The position numbers were made by a program, and so were the translations under genes. A DNA stretch of 64,000 nt from positions 744,001-808,000 of the forward strand of contig CP064979.1 of the NCBI GenBank assembly GCA_016699575.1, written 5' to 3'. A model generated the notes under the pieces. That model was not told where the DNA came from, did not search any database, and saw only the letters and a list, made by a program, of their open reading frames with translations. This DNA comes from Flavobacteriales bacterium. Lineage in GTDB: Bacteria; Bacteroidota; Bacteroidia; Flavobacteriales_F; PHOS-HE28. Shown here in pieces: positions 7,461 through 14,488 of this stretch. Each line of letters opens with the position of its first letter. The first letter of the stretch is position 1.

Positions 7461-9017
7461 TCACTCCTTCACCACCAAGACCCGCACCTGCTCCTCTCCT
7501 TCCATGGCGGTGAGCACATAGCTGCCCGGGGCCAGCGCCGACAGGTCCAAGCCGTTACCGGTCATGGGCACTTCCCAGCGGCGGCCAAGCGCGTCGGTCA
7601 CCAGCACATCGCGCAATCGCACCCCCATCGGCAGGGTGAGGTTCACCGGGCCGGTGGTCGGGTTGGGGTATGCGGCGAAGGCCTCCGCGAACACCTCGGG
7701 CATGCCCACTGAACTGCAATCGAGGGTGGAGTTCAGGAGGTTGGTGCGCCGCTCGGCAATGAACGACTTCAGTCCGGGCATGGTCCACCAGAACCCGCCG
7801 CTGAACGCCGTGGTGGTCTGTTCGATGTTGTTCTCGAAGTCGGCGTTCTGGAATTCCTTGTTGTTGTCGGCATATACATGCGGCTGTATGAGGTCGTGCA
7901 ACTGATCGATGTACGGGTCCAGTTCGGCATTGGTGAACCGCTCGAAGAGATCGCAGTATTCCACCAAATAGGCCTGGCGCAACGTGGCGTTGCCCATGAC
8001 ACGCTGCAGCAACCGGCGGCCCGGGCTGGTGTACGTGGCGGGCAGCGCAGCCACATCGTTCACCCATTGCGGCACGTAGCGTCCAAAGGCCATGTTCGCG
8101 TCCCAATGCACCCAGTTCCACTTGAAGGTGGTGCTGTCGTGGTAGAGGTAGTAGTTGCGTGCGGTGCCGTAGTACGCGTCCATGTTGCCGAAGAGATTGT
8201 CGAGCGCCAATGAGCGCAGCACGCCGGTCCATTCAAAGCGATCGGGCAGCCCGGCCACCAGATCGGTGCTGTTGGTGTTGTCGATGAAGTCGAGCAACTC
8301 GATCAGGTCCGTCCAATCGTTCAGCACCTCGTTCGTCTTCAGCTCGTAGCGGCCGGTGTAGTTGGTGGCCACATTGCCGTAGTGGTTCAGGTCGGCTTCC
8401 AGACCCAGTCCGCCGCCATCGGGGGTGTAGTTGTCGCCGGCCTTGAAGAGGTTGCCATCGTTGGCACCCAGCCACCGGTCCAGGAAGGTCTTGTCCACCT
8501 GTTCGATGACGCTGTAGAAGCCCCACGCCTGGCCGTTGAGCGACACATTGGCGAAACCCACGCGCGGGGCCAGTACGCCTTCGCGGCGGCATACGTCCAT
8601 GAACACCTTCTCGCGCAGCAGGCTGGCGTCGCTCCAGTTGTTGCTCAGGTTGAGCTTCTTCAGGCCATGGTACTTCTGCCCATCGATGTAGGCGTCGAAG
8701 TCGATCTTGATGGGTTTCTTCTGCGTGGGGTAGAAATCGAACGAACTGTTCCCCTTCAGGCGCACGCCCACGCTATCGAAGGAGTAGGTGCCGGACAGGT
8801 CGGTGATGACCACATCAGCAGGGATCAGCGCCTCCGTGCCCGATTGGTGGTTCATCAGCAAGGTGATCCAGAAGTCGGGGTCATCGAAGGAGAGCTGGAT
8901 GTTGATGACCTGGTCGGTATCGAACAGCGTGTCGCCCGCCAGTTGCGCGGTAGCGTGCTGGGCGGAAAGCAACGATAGGGCAACAACAAAAGCCGTGGAG
9001 CGGAGCCGTAGTGGCAT
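7461..9017 (-). CDS. CotH-kinase-family secreted protein with T9SS sorting domain
   Basis: About 518 residues from the start at 9017, chosen because it begins a signal peptide (MPLRLRSTAFVVALSLL ... ATAQ). An in-frame ATG at 9086 would put a non-hydrophobic stretch in front. The CotH domain follows: VRLKGNSSFDF, LNLSNNWSDASLLREK, and HWDANMAFG, corresponding to the catalytic WDxxxxFG region of CotH-like secretory kinases. The C-terminal 80 residues (FAAYPNPTTGPVNL onwards) form a type A T9SS sorting domain, so the protein should be exported across the outer membrane. It is a single-copy relative of the tandem CotH proteins at 20-25 kb but lacks their lamin-tail domain. Confidence 0.85.
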   Translation of the reverse strand: MPLRLRSTAFVVALSLLSAQHATAQLAGDTLFDTDQVINIQLSFDDPDFWITLLMNHQSGTEALIPADVVITDLSGTYSFDSVGVRLKGNSSFDFYPTQKKPIKIDFDAYIDGQKYHGLKKLNLSNNWSDASLLREKVFMDVCRREGVLAPRVGFANVSLNGQAWGFYSVIEQVDKTFLDRWLGANDGNLFKAGDNYTPDGGGLGLEADLNHYGNVATNYTGRYELKTNEVLNDWTDLIELLDFIDNTNSTDLVAGLPDRFEWTGVLRSLALDNLFGNMDAYYGTARNYYLYHDSTTFKWNWVHWDANMAFGRYVPQWVNDVAALPATYTSPGRRLLQRVMGNATLRQAYLVEYCDLFERFTNAELDPYIDQLHDLIQPHVYADNNKEFQNADFENNIEQTTTAFSGGFWWTMPGLKSFIAERRTNLLNSTLDCSSVGMPEVFAEAFAAYPNPTTGPVNLTLPMGVRLRDVLVTDALGRRWEVPMTGNGLDLSALAPGSYVLTAMEGEEQVRVLVVKE

Positions 9018-9162
9018 CGGATGGTTTTCACCCTTGACGCCAAGGCCGGTGTGGTCGTCTGCCCAAGGATGCTCAGGATCGGGCAACGGGGCACCCTGCC
9101 GGGGGAACGGGAGCCCGGACGGAACGACCGGTCAGGGAACAGCCACCGATCGGTGGGCGGCC

Positions 9163-9170
9163 GATCTTCG
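9163..9170 (+). promoter_or_regulatory. candidate -7 box just before the mutase start codon
   Basis: GATCTTCG ends 5 nt before ATG 9176. It resembles the TAnnTTTG-type boxes found directly ahead of several other genes here and would give a leaderless or nearly leaderless transcript. Confidence 0.35.
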
Positions 9171-9175
9171 CCACG

Positions 9176-12100
9176 ATGGCAACCACGAAGCTGTTCGACG
9201 CCTTCCCGCCCGCCACGCGCGAGCAGTGGGAGGCCGTGATCAAGAAGGAACTGAAGGACAAGGACCTGTCCACATTGAACGTGAACGTGGACGGCAAGGA
9301 ACTGCCGCCGTTCCATGTGGCCACTGATGGCGGTCCGCAGGGCGTTCGCCGCAGGGGTGTGAAGAGAGATGGCAATGCGTGGCGCGCAACGGTAGGCATC
9401 GATGCAAACGGTGCGGATGCGAACAAGCTGGCGCTGGAAGCTCTTACGGGCGGTGCCGATGCGCTGGAGTTCTACGGCAAACCGAACGACCTCCATGCCC
9501 TGCTGAAGGATGTGTGGATCGGTGCCATCGACCTATCAGTGGACGGCGATGCGGCGATGCTCGATGCATTGCTCGCTTCGCACGCCCAACAGAACACGCC
9601 TGCTGCGGAAGTCAGCCTGTGCCTTGGTCTTCCGCACGATGCCGATGTGCGCGCGTTGAAGGACAAGCTCGCGAAGCATCCGCGTGTGCGCCTCTTCAGC
9701 GTGAGCGATGGCGGAGCGCGCAGTACCGCCGATGCGCTTCAACAAGGCCGCGCGCTCCTCTCCCACTTGATCGCCCAAGGCTTCACCATCGATGATGCCT
9801 GCGCACGCCTTCAGTTCCGCCTTCACCTCGGCGATGATCTCTTCGTGGAAGCTGCGCGTCTGCGTGCGTTCCGCGAAGCATGGGCCGCTGTCGTTGATGA
9901 GTTCAAGCCGCAACACGACTGCTCGCACACCACATGGATCCAAGCGGTGGTCTCATACCCTGCCGAGACCAAATCCGCCCACGAGAACCTGATCCGCGCC
10001 ACACTGCAAGCGATGAGCGCGATCACCGGTGGATGCGATGGTCTGACCATCCCCACCCCTACCCTGCCCGAAGGCGATGCCCTCGCGCGCCGCGCCGTGC
10101 GCAACATCCACAACCTGTTGCGCGATGAGAGTTTTCTCGCTCGCGTGGCGGACCCACTGGGCGGCTCATTCACCACGGAGCAGCTCACCACAACTCTGGC
10201 CACAGCGCTGACCGACCAGGGAAGCGCTGCCCAGCCCGAGGCCCGTGGCATGAAGCCTGAGGCCAGCATTCCGACGAGAGAGGAGATCCTCCTCAAGCCC
10301 CGCTACACCGCCGCAGACCTCGAAGGACTGGAGCACCTGCACTTCGCCGCCGGCATCCCGCCCTATTTGCGCGGACCCTACGGCAGCATGTACGCCATCC
10401 GTCCGTGGACGATCCGGCAGTACGCGGGCTTCAGTACGGCCGAGGCGAGCAACGCCTTCTATCGCCGCAACCTCGCAGCAGGGCAAATGGGATTGAGCGT
10501 CGCCTTCGACCTCGCCACGCACCGCGGCTACGACAGCGACCATCCTCGCGTGAAAGGCGACGTGGGCAAGGCCGGGGTGGCCATCAGCAGCGTGGAGGAC
10601 ATGAAGATCCTCTTCGACAGCATACCGCTGGACAAGATGAGCGTGAGCATGACGATGAACGGCGCCGTGCTGCCCATCATGGCCTTCTTCATCGTGGCGG
10701 CGGAAGAACAAGGCGTGGCACCGGAGCAATTGCAAGGCACCATCCAGAACGACATCCTGAAAGAGTTCATGGTGCGTAACACCTACATCTATCCGCCGGG
10801 GCCGAGCATGCGCATCGTGGGCGACATCTTCTCGTATTGCGCGAAGAAGATGCCCAAGTTCAATTGCATCAGCATCAGCGGCTACCATATGCACGAGGCC
10901 GGTGCGCCAGCGGACCTGGAGCTCGCCTACACGCTGGCCGATGGCATCGAGTACGTCCGCACGGGCATCGCGGCCGGCATGAAGGTCGATGAGTTCGCCA
11001 ACCGCCTCAGCTTCTTCTGGGGCATCGGCATGGACCTCTTCATGGAAGTCGCCAAGATGCGCGCCGGCCGTTTGCTCTGGGCGAAGATGCTGCATGAGAT
11101 CGGCGCGACGGACAAGAAGAGTCTCGCACTGCGCACGCACTGTCAGACCAGCGGCTGGAGCCTCACCGCGCAGGATCCATTCAACAACGTGGCGCGCACC
11201 ACGGTGGAAGCGCTGGCCGCTGTGCTGGGTGGAACACAATCGCTGCACACCAATTCGCTCGACGAGGCCATCGCGCTGCCCACGGACTTCAGCGCCAAGA
11301 TCGCGCGCGACACGCAGCTCTATCTGCAGAAGAACAGCGGCATCACCAAGTTCATCGATCCGCTCGGCGGCAGCTATTACGTGGAAAGCCTCACGCACGA
11401 GTTGGTCCACAAGGCGTGGGCGCGCATCACTGAAGTGGAAGAGCTGGGCGGCATGAGCAAGGCCATCGAGACCGGACTGCCGAAGATGCGCATAGAGGAA
11501 GCCGCCGCGAAACGACAAGCGCGCATCGACACAGGCAAGGACAAGATCATCGGCGTGAACGCCTTTGTGACGGAGGATGAGACGAAGATGGAATTGCTGG
11601 AGGTGGACAACACTTCAGTACGCGAATCCCAAGTCGCCAGGCTGAAACAGATCCGCGCGAGCCGGGATGAAGGTGCGGTTCAAGAAGCTCTGCAAGCGCT
11701 GACGAAAGCGGCCACAGGCCACAGGCCACAGGCCTCGGGCTCAGGCGCCGACGAGCCTGAAGCCCGAGGCCTGCAGCCTGAGGCCAACTTGCTGGAGCTA
11801 GCAGTTAGATCTGCCCGTGCCCGAGCCACATTGGGCGAGATCAGCGACGCACTGGAGAAAGCCTTCGGTCGTTACAGCGCCACCATCCGCAGCATCAGTG
11901 GTGTTTACTCAGCAGAGAGCATGCAGGATCCCGAGATGAAGGAGGCCATGCGCCTCGCCGATGAATTCGCGAAGGTGGAGGGCCGTCGTCCGCGCATCCT
12001 TGTGGCTAAAATGGGCCAGGACGGTCACGACCGCGGCGCCAAGGTGATCGCCACAAGCTTCGCCGACATCGGCTTCGACGTTGACATCGGTCCGCTGTTC

Positions 12101-12379
12101 CAAACGCCGCAGGAAGTAGCCAAACAAGCCATCGAGAACGATGTGCATGTGCTGGGCATCAGCAGCCTCGCCGGTGGTCACAAGACCCTGGTGCCCGAGG
12201 TGATCAAGGAGTTGCGCGAGACCTACAAACGCGGCGACATCCTCGTGGTGGCCGGAGGGGTGATACCGCCCGATCATTTCCAATTCCTGAAGGATGCGGG
12301 TTGCTTTGATGTGTACGGGCCGGGGACGAAGATCCCGAAGGCGGCGATGGGGATCATCAAACGATTGATGGAACACTGA
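9176..12379 (+). CDS. single-chain methylmalonyl-CoA mutase (MutA-like and MutB domains fused)
   Basis: 1067 residues. Residues 1-350 resemble the non-catalytic small subunit (MutA) barrel, ending with VADPLGGSF (about 326), but lack its B12 domain. Residues 366-840 are a complete catalytic MutB barrel: RPWTIRQYAGFSTAE, YPPGPSMRIVGD, GYHMHEAGA and IDPLGGSY (about 728). Residues 935-1067 are the cobalamin-binding domain with the base-off/His-on motif DGHDRG and GGVIPPDHF. The enzyme isomerises methylmalonyl-CoA and succinyl-CoA using adenosylcobalamin. Most Bacteroidota encode two separate polypeptides. Here the MutA-like half runs into MutB through a linker reading AQPEARGMKPEAS, and a related PEARG-type repeat lies before the B12 domain. 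The 3' end is repeated twice downstream. Confidence 0.9.
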   Translation: MATTKLFDAFPPATREQWEAVIKKELKDKDLSTLNVNVDGKELPPFHVATDGGPQGVRRRGVKRDGNAWRATVGIDANGADANKLALEALTGGADALEFYGKPNDLHALLKDVWIGAIDLSVDGDAAMLDALLASHAQQNTPAAEVSLCLGLPHDADVRALKDKLAKHPRVRLFSVSDGGARSTADALQQGRALLSHLIAQGFTIDDACARLQFRLHLGDDLFVEAARLRAFREAWAAVVDEFKPQHDCSHTTWIQAVVSYPAETKSAHENLIRATLQAMSAITGGCDGLTIPTPTLPEGDALARRAVRNIHNLLRDESFLARVADPLGGSFTTEQLTTTLATALTDQGSAAQPEARGMKPEASIPTREEILLKPRYTAADLEGLEHLHFAAGIPPYLRGPYGSMYAIRPWTIRQYAGFSTAEASNAFYRRNLAAGQMGLSVAFDLATHRGYDSDHPRVKGDVGKAGVAISSVEDMKILFDSIPLDKMSVSMTMNGAVLPIMAFFIVAAEEQGVAPEQLQGTIQNDILKEFMVRNTYIYPPGPSMRIVGDIFSYCAKKMPKFNCISISGYHMHEAGAPADLELAYTLADGIEYVRTGIAAGMKVDEFANRLSFFWGIGMDLFMEVAKMRAGRLLWAKMLHEIGATDKKSLALRTHCQTSGWSLTAQDPFNNVARTTVEALAAVLGGTQSLHTNSLDEAIALPTDFSAKIARDTQLYLQKNSGITKFIDPLGGSYYVESLTHELVHKAWARITEVEELGGMSKAIETGLPKMRIEEAAAKRQARIDTGKDKIIGVNAFVTEDETKMELLEVDNTSVRESQVARLKQIRASRDEGAVQEALQALTKAATGHRPQASGSGADEPEARGLQPEANLLELAVRSARARATLGEISDALEKAFGRYSATIRSISGVYSAESMQDPEMKEAMRLADEFAKVEGRRPRILVAKMGQDGHDRGAKVIATSFADIGFDVDIGPLFQTPQEVAKQAIENDVHVLGISSLAGGHKTLVPEVIKELRETYKRGDILVVAGGVIPPDHFQFLKDAGCFDVYGPGTKIPKAAMGIIKRLMEH
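10232..10267 (+). repeat. in-frame small repeat, copy 1 (MutA-MutB linker)
   Basis: Twelve codons encoding QPEARGMKPEAS. They align without gaps to the twelve codons at 11755-11787 and flanks (EPEARGLQPEAN) in the second linker of the same gene. The two share 8 identical residues and the DNA core AGCCTGAGGCC. It lies exactly between the two fused mutase halves. Confidence 0.7.
11711..11787 (+). repeat. in-frame palindromic repeat, copy 2 (linker before the B12 domain)
   Basis: A short direct repeat (CAGGCCA units at 11714-11729) leads into a hairpin. The left arm AGGCCTCGGGCTCAGGC (11730-11746) pairs with GCCTGAAGCCCGAGGCCT (11755-11772) with a single bulge, around the 8-nt loop GCCGACGA. 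It is translated in frame as a Pro/Glu/Ala/Gly-rich insert in the flexible linker between the barrel and the cobalamin domain. It behaves like an in-frame palindromic element. Confidence 0.7.
12296..12379 (+). repeat. mutase 3'-end repeat, copy A (at the end of the intact gene)
   Basis: The last 27 codons plus stop of the mutase gene, encoding AGCFDVYGPGT and then IPKAAMGIIKRLMEH. Related sequences recur at 13511-13594 and 14048-14128, each in the same orientation and each ending with a stop codon. Confidence 0.9.
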
Positions 12380-12417
12380 ACGGCAATCCACAGATTTCCC
12401 CTAGGCGTACCTGTACC

Positions 12418-12436
12418 GTCGACCTACTGGGTCGAC
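12418..12436. repeat. REP-like palindrome upstream of the RAYT gene
   Basis: GTCGACCTACTGGGTCGAC, an imperfect palindrome. Its reverse complement plus flank matches the two palindromes inside the RAYT gene (GTCGACCCAGTGGGTCGAC followed by GCTACGG), so this copy is inverted relative to them. It lies 15 nt before the RAYT start codon. Confidence 0.75.
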
Positions 12437-12450
12437 CCTCGCGACCTTCC

Positions 12451-13053
12451 ATGCCCCCACATTTCCACAAACACATCCGCCTCCGCGATCGCGACTACAC
12501 ACAGGGCGCCTACTTCGTGACTTTGTGTGTGTGGCACCGCGCGAACATCTTCGGGAACATTGTGCGTGGCCCGGCACTATGCACGTCGACCCAGTGGGTC
12601 GACGCTACGGGTGGACCGGCCAATGATGCGTTCATGGAATTGAACGACGCGGGCCGCATCGTCGATGAATGCTGGCGGTCCATCCCGCACCATTTCCCGC
12701 ACGCACGGCTGGATCAACTACAGATCATGCCGGACCATCTGCATGCGATCATTGCGTTGGTACCACCGGTGGGCACCGGGTCGACCCGGTGGGTCGACGC
12801 TACGGGGGCATTGAACGATGGTCCTGTGATCGACAATGTTCCGGCCAAACCGCGTGGACCTGTCGCCGGTTCGTTGGGGGCCATCATCGCGGCGTTCAAA
12901 TCGGAAACGACCAAACGCATCAACCGCCTGAACGGCGTCACTGCGCAACGCATTTGGCAACCGGGCTACTACGAACGCGCCATCCGCCGCGACGTAGGCG
13001 AATACGGGCGCATCGCGCAGTACATAGCGGAGAACCCGGTGAATTGGCGATGA
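12451..13053 (+). CDS. REP-associated tyrosine transposase (RAYT, Y1/HUH family)
   Basis: 200 residues with the RAYT signature: an N-terminal RLRDRDYTQGAYFVTLCVW strand-helix block, the HUH motif MPDHLHAII (His96 and His98), and the catalytic tyrosine region WQPGYYERAIR (Tyr173/174). It ends with a YIAENPVNW helix. RAYTs are single-copy HUH endonucleases that nick REP palindromes. Three REP-like palindromes occur here, one 15 nt upstream in inverted orientation and two inside the gene. The internal ones are translated as STQWVDATGG (residues 46-55) and STRWVDATGA (111-120), both between conserved blocks. The gene sits in the first interval of the mutase 3'-end repeat locus and overlaps the next gene by 4 nt. 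Confidence 0.92.
   Translation: MPPHFHKHIRLRDRDYTQGAYFVTLCVWHRANIFGNIVRGPALCTSTQWVDATGGPANDAFMELNDAGRIVDECWRSIPHHFPHARLDQLQIMPDHLHAIIALVPPVGTGSTRWVDATGALNDGPVIDNVPAKPRGPVAGSLGAIIAAFKSETTKRINRLNGVTAQRIWQPGYYERAIRRDVGEYGRIAQYIAENPVNWR
12585..12603. repeat. REP-like palindrome inside the RAYT gene, copy 1
   Basis: GTCGACCCAGTGGGTCGAC is a perfect palindrome with 9-nt arms around a central G, followed by GCTACGGG. It is read in frame as TQWVDAT and located between the N-terminal block and the HUH region. Confidence 0.85.
12780..12798. repeat. REP-like palindrome inside the RAYT gene, copy 2
   Basis: GTCGACCCGGTGGGTCGAC followed by GCTACGGG. It differs from copy 1 at one base of the palindrome and is in the same orientation and reading frame (TRWVDAT). 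It lies between the HUH motif and the C-terminal tyrosine motif. Confidence 0.85.
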
Positions 13054-13496
13054 CGAAACGTCGCATGGCCTATGTGCTGCTCGTCCTTTCCATTGGTACG
13101 GGCGCATCTCTTCTGTGGAGCATTGGCTTCTTCGATCCTCACAAGGTTCTGCTGGAGGTCATTGCCACCACGGGCGGGGATTACGGTGTCGTGGTGGGGA
13201 ACTGGAAACTCAGCACCCCGGCTATTGATGCCGTTCCTGGCTTGTCGTTGTCGCGGCATGATGTGTACGTGACCGGCGAGCCGATTCCATCGGATGCGTA
13301 TGACCTGAGGAACGACTACATCTTGGCGGAAGGCGAAGTGATCGGATACGACGGTCATGCGTCAGAGCGGTATCCCCTGATGAACGTCACGCACTGGGCT
13401 CGCATCAATGGGCTTGATTTCTTCCTGCGCAAATGGCTTGCAATTCTTGGTCTTGTCGTGGCGATCCTCCTTCTTTGGAGAAGAAAAGAACCATGA
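13050..13496 (+). CDS. small membrane-anchored protein of unknown function (cargo gene)
   Basis: 148 residues from ATG 13050, which overlaps the RAYT stop (ATGA). A longer in-frame extension upstream lies wholly inside the RAYT gene and is rejected. There is an N-terminal membrane helix (about residues 6-24), an extracytoplasmic domain of about 95 residues with a YVTGEPIPSDAYDL segment, and a C-terminal membrane helix (about 124-142) ending WRRKEP. No family recognised. The stop is followed after 14 nt by the second mutase 3'-end repeat, so the gene belongs to the first inserted segment together with the RAYT gene. Confidence 0.7.
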   Translation: MTKRRMAYVLLVLSIGTGASLLWSIGFFDPHKVLLEVIATTGGDYGVVVGNWKLSTPAIDAVPGLSLSRHDVYVTGEPIPSDAYDLRNDYILAEGEVIGYDGHASERYPLMNVTHWARINGLDFFLRKWLAILGLVVAILLLWRRKEP

Positions 13497-13510
13497 ACTC
13501 CCATAGGCAA

Positions 13511-13594
13511 GCAGGCTGCTTCGATGTGTACGGGCCGGGGACGCGGATACCGGTGGCGGCGATGGGGATTGTCCAAGCACTGTCTCGGCGATGA
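13511..13594 (+). repeat. mutase 3'-end repeat, copy B
   Basis: Reads AGCFDVYGPGTRIPVAAMG and then IVQALSRR and stop, in one frame. It shares a 21-nt identical stretch with copy A starting GATGTGTACGG, and the rest shows codon-wise divergence like an orthologous gene. No start codon or mutase sequence precedes it, so it is an orphan gene end. Its stop overlaps the start of the next gene (ATGA at 13591). Confidence 0.85.
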
Positions 13595-14031
13595 CCCTCA
13601 CCAACTTTGAGATCGGCGGCGATATGATCAGCTTCCTGGTCGATGGCTATGAATTGGACATGCACAACTGCTATCAACTAGAACGCTTCGACCAGAACTC
13701 ACGATCCGGTACGGCTACGTTGGTCTTTGTAAGAGGAGTCGGGAATTGGATCAAGCACACTGACCCGCTAAGACTCACGCTTGATTTTGTGAACGTGGAG
13801 CACGTGCTTCAATGTGAGCCTGATGCTGACTATCCATCTGAGTATGTGAATGCAGACAAGAACACTTCGGACATCATGGGATTCACATCGGACGACACTG
13901 ATGAAGACTGGGGTGTCCAGACGACAGAGTCTGACACGAACCGAAACGACCTGATGATCATCACCTTCGTTACTGGACGTGCAATCAAGATCAAGGCCTC
14001 AAGTGTCAGTTTACATGTGGAACGCGAATAG
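13591..14031 (+). CDS. orphan protein of unknown function (cargo gene, lower GC)
   Basis: 146 residues, soluble, rich in Asp/Thr/Asn, with no signal peptide, membrane helix or recognised motif. It begins MTLTNFEIGGDMISFLVDG and ends SSVSLHVERE, and looks mostly beta-stranded. By hand count GC over 13621-14040 is 205/420, about 49 %, against roughly 60 % in neighbouring mutase sequence, consistent with transfer from elsewhere. The start overlaps the stop of mutase-tail copy B, and the stop is followed within 16 nt by copy C. Possible roles include an immunity-like or accessory protein, but nothing in the sequence shows this. Confidence 0.65.
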   Translation: MTLTNFEIGGDMISFLVDGYELDMHNCYQLERFDQNSRSGTATLVFVRGVGNWIKHTDPLRLTLDFVNVEHVLQCEPDADYPSEYVNADKNTSDIMGFTSDDTDEDWGVQTTESDTNRNDLMIITFVTGRAIKIKASSVSLHVERE

Positions 14032-14047
14032 CGAAGTGTCTAGGTTC

Positions 14048-14128
14048 GGGTACTTCGATGTGTACGGTCCGGGCACGAAGATCCCGCTGGCAGCGAAGGG
14101 GATCATTGCGCGATTGATGGAACGGTGA
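14048..14128 (+). repeat. mutase 3'-end repeat, copy C
   Basis: Encodes GYFDVYGPGTKIPLAAKG and then IIARLMER and stop. It shares CGATTGATGGAA near the end with copy A. It is followed 3 nt later by the Smr gene, so it is the copy most likely to represent the original mutase terminus in its original context. Confidence 0.85.
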
Positions 14129-14131
14129 ACG

Positions 14132-14386
14132 ATGAGCAAGCACAAGATCGACCTCCACGACATCTTCAACAAAGGCGACCAGATCGACCGCGCGCTGCAT
14201 GAAGCCATGGACTTCTGCATCGACCGCCGCATCGACATGCTGGAGATCATCCCCGGCAAGGGCAGCGGGCAGTTGAAGAAGAAGGTGCTGCGCTTCCTGC
14301 AGCTACCCGATGTGAAGAAGACCTACCACCGGATTGATAAGGACCGCGACAACTTCGGACGGTTATTCGTGCGCTTCAAGCATTGA
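14132..14386 (+). CDS. stand-alone Smr (MutS2 C-terminal) domain protein
   Basis: 84 residues that make up almost exactly one Smr domain. The start KIDLHD corresponds to the LDLHG motif, and IIPGKGSGQLKKKVLRFL carries the HGxGxG-like turn (here PGKGSG). Smr domains of MutS2 and small stand-alone proteins nick or cut nucleic acids, and recent work on related domains links them to ribosome-rescue cleavage of mRNA. The usual His before GKGSG is replaced by Pro, so catalytic competence is uncertain. It follows mutase-tail copy C by 3 nt. Confidence 0.8.
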   Translation: MSKHKIDLHDIFNKGDQIDRALHEAMDFCIDRRIDMLEIIPGKGSGQLKKKVLRFLQLPDVKKTYHRIDKDRDNFGRLFVRFKH

Positions 14387-14488
14387 AAATCGCGGTTGCC
14401 GATGGGTCCGCACCTGCCGATCCGTCCATATGCCAACGCATGGCCCAACCCTTGACCTTCGCGCGGCCCTATCCGAACCACCCTGCAC

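Noticed and set aside
12669..13049. N-terminal extension of the membrane-protein gene at 13050 upstream into the RAYT gene
   Set aside because: The extension is an out-of-frame reading of the RAYT gene; ATG 13050 overlaps the RAYT stop and starts a proper membrane helix.
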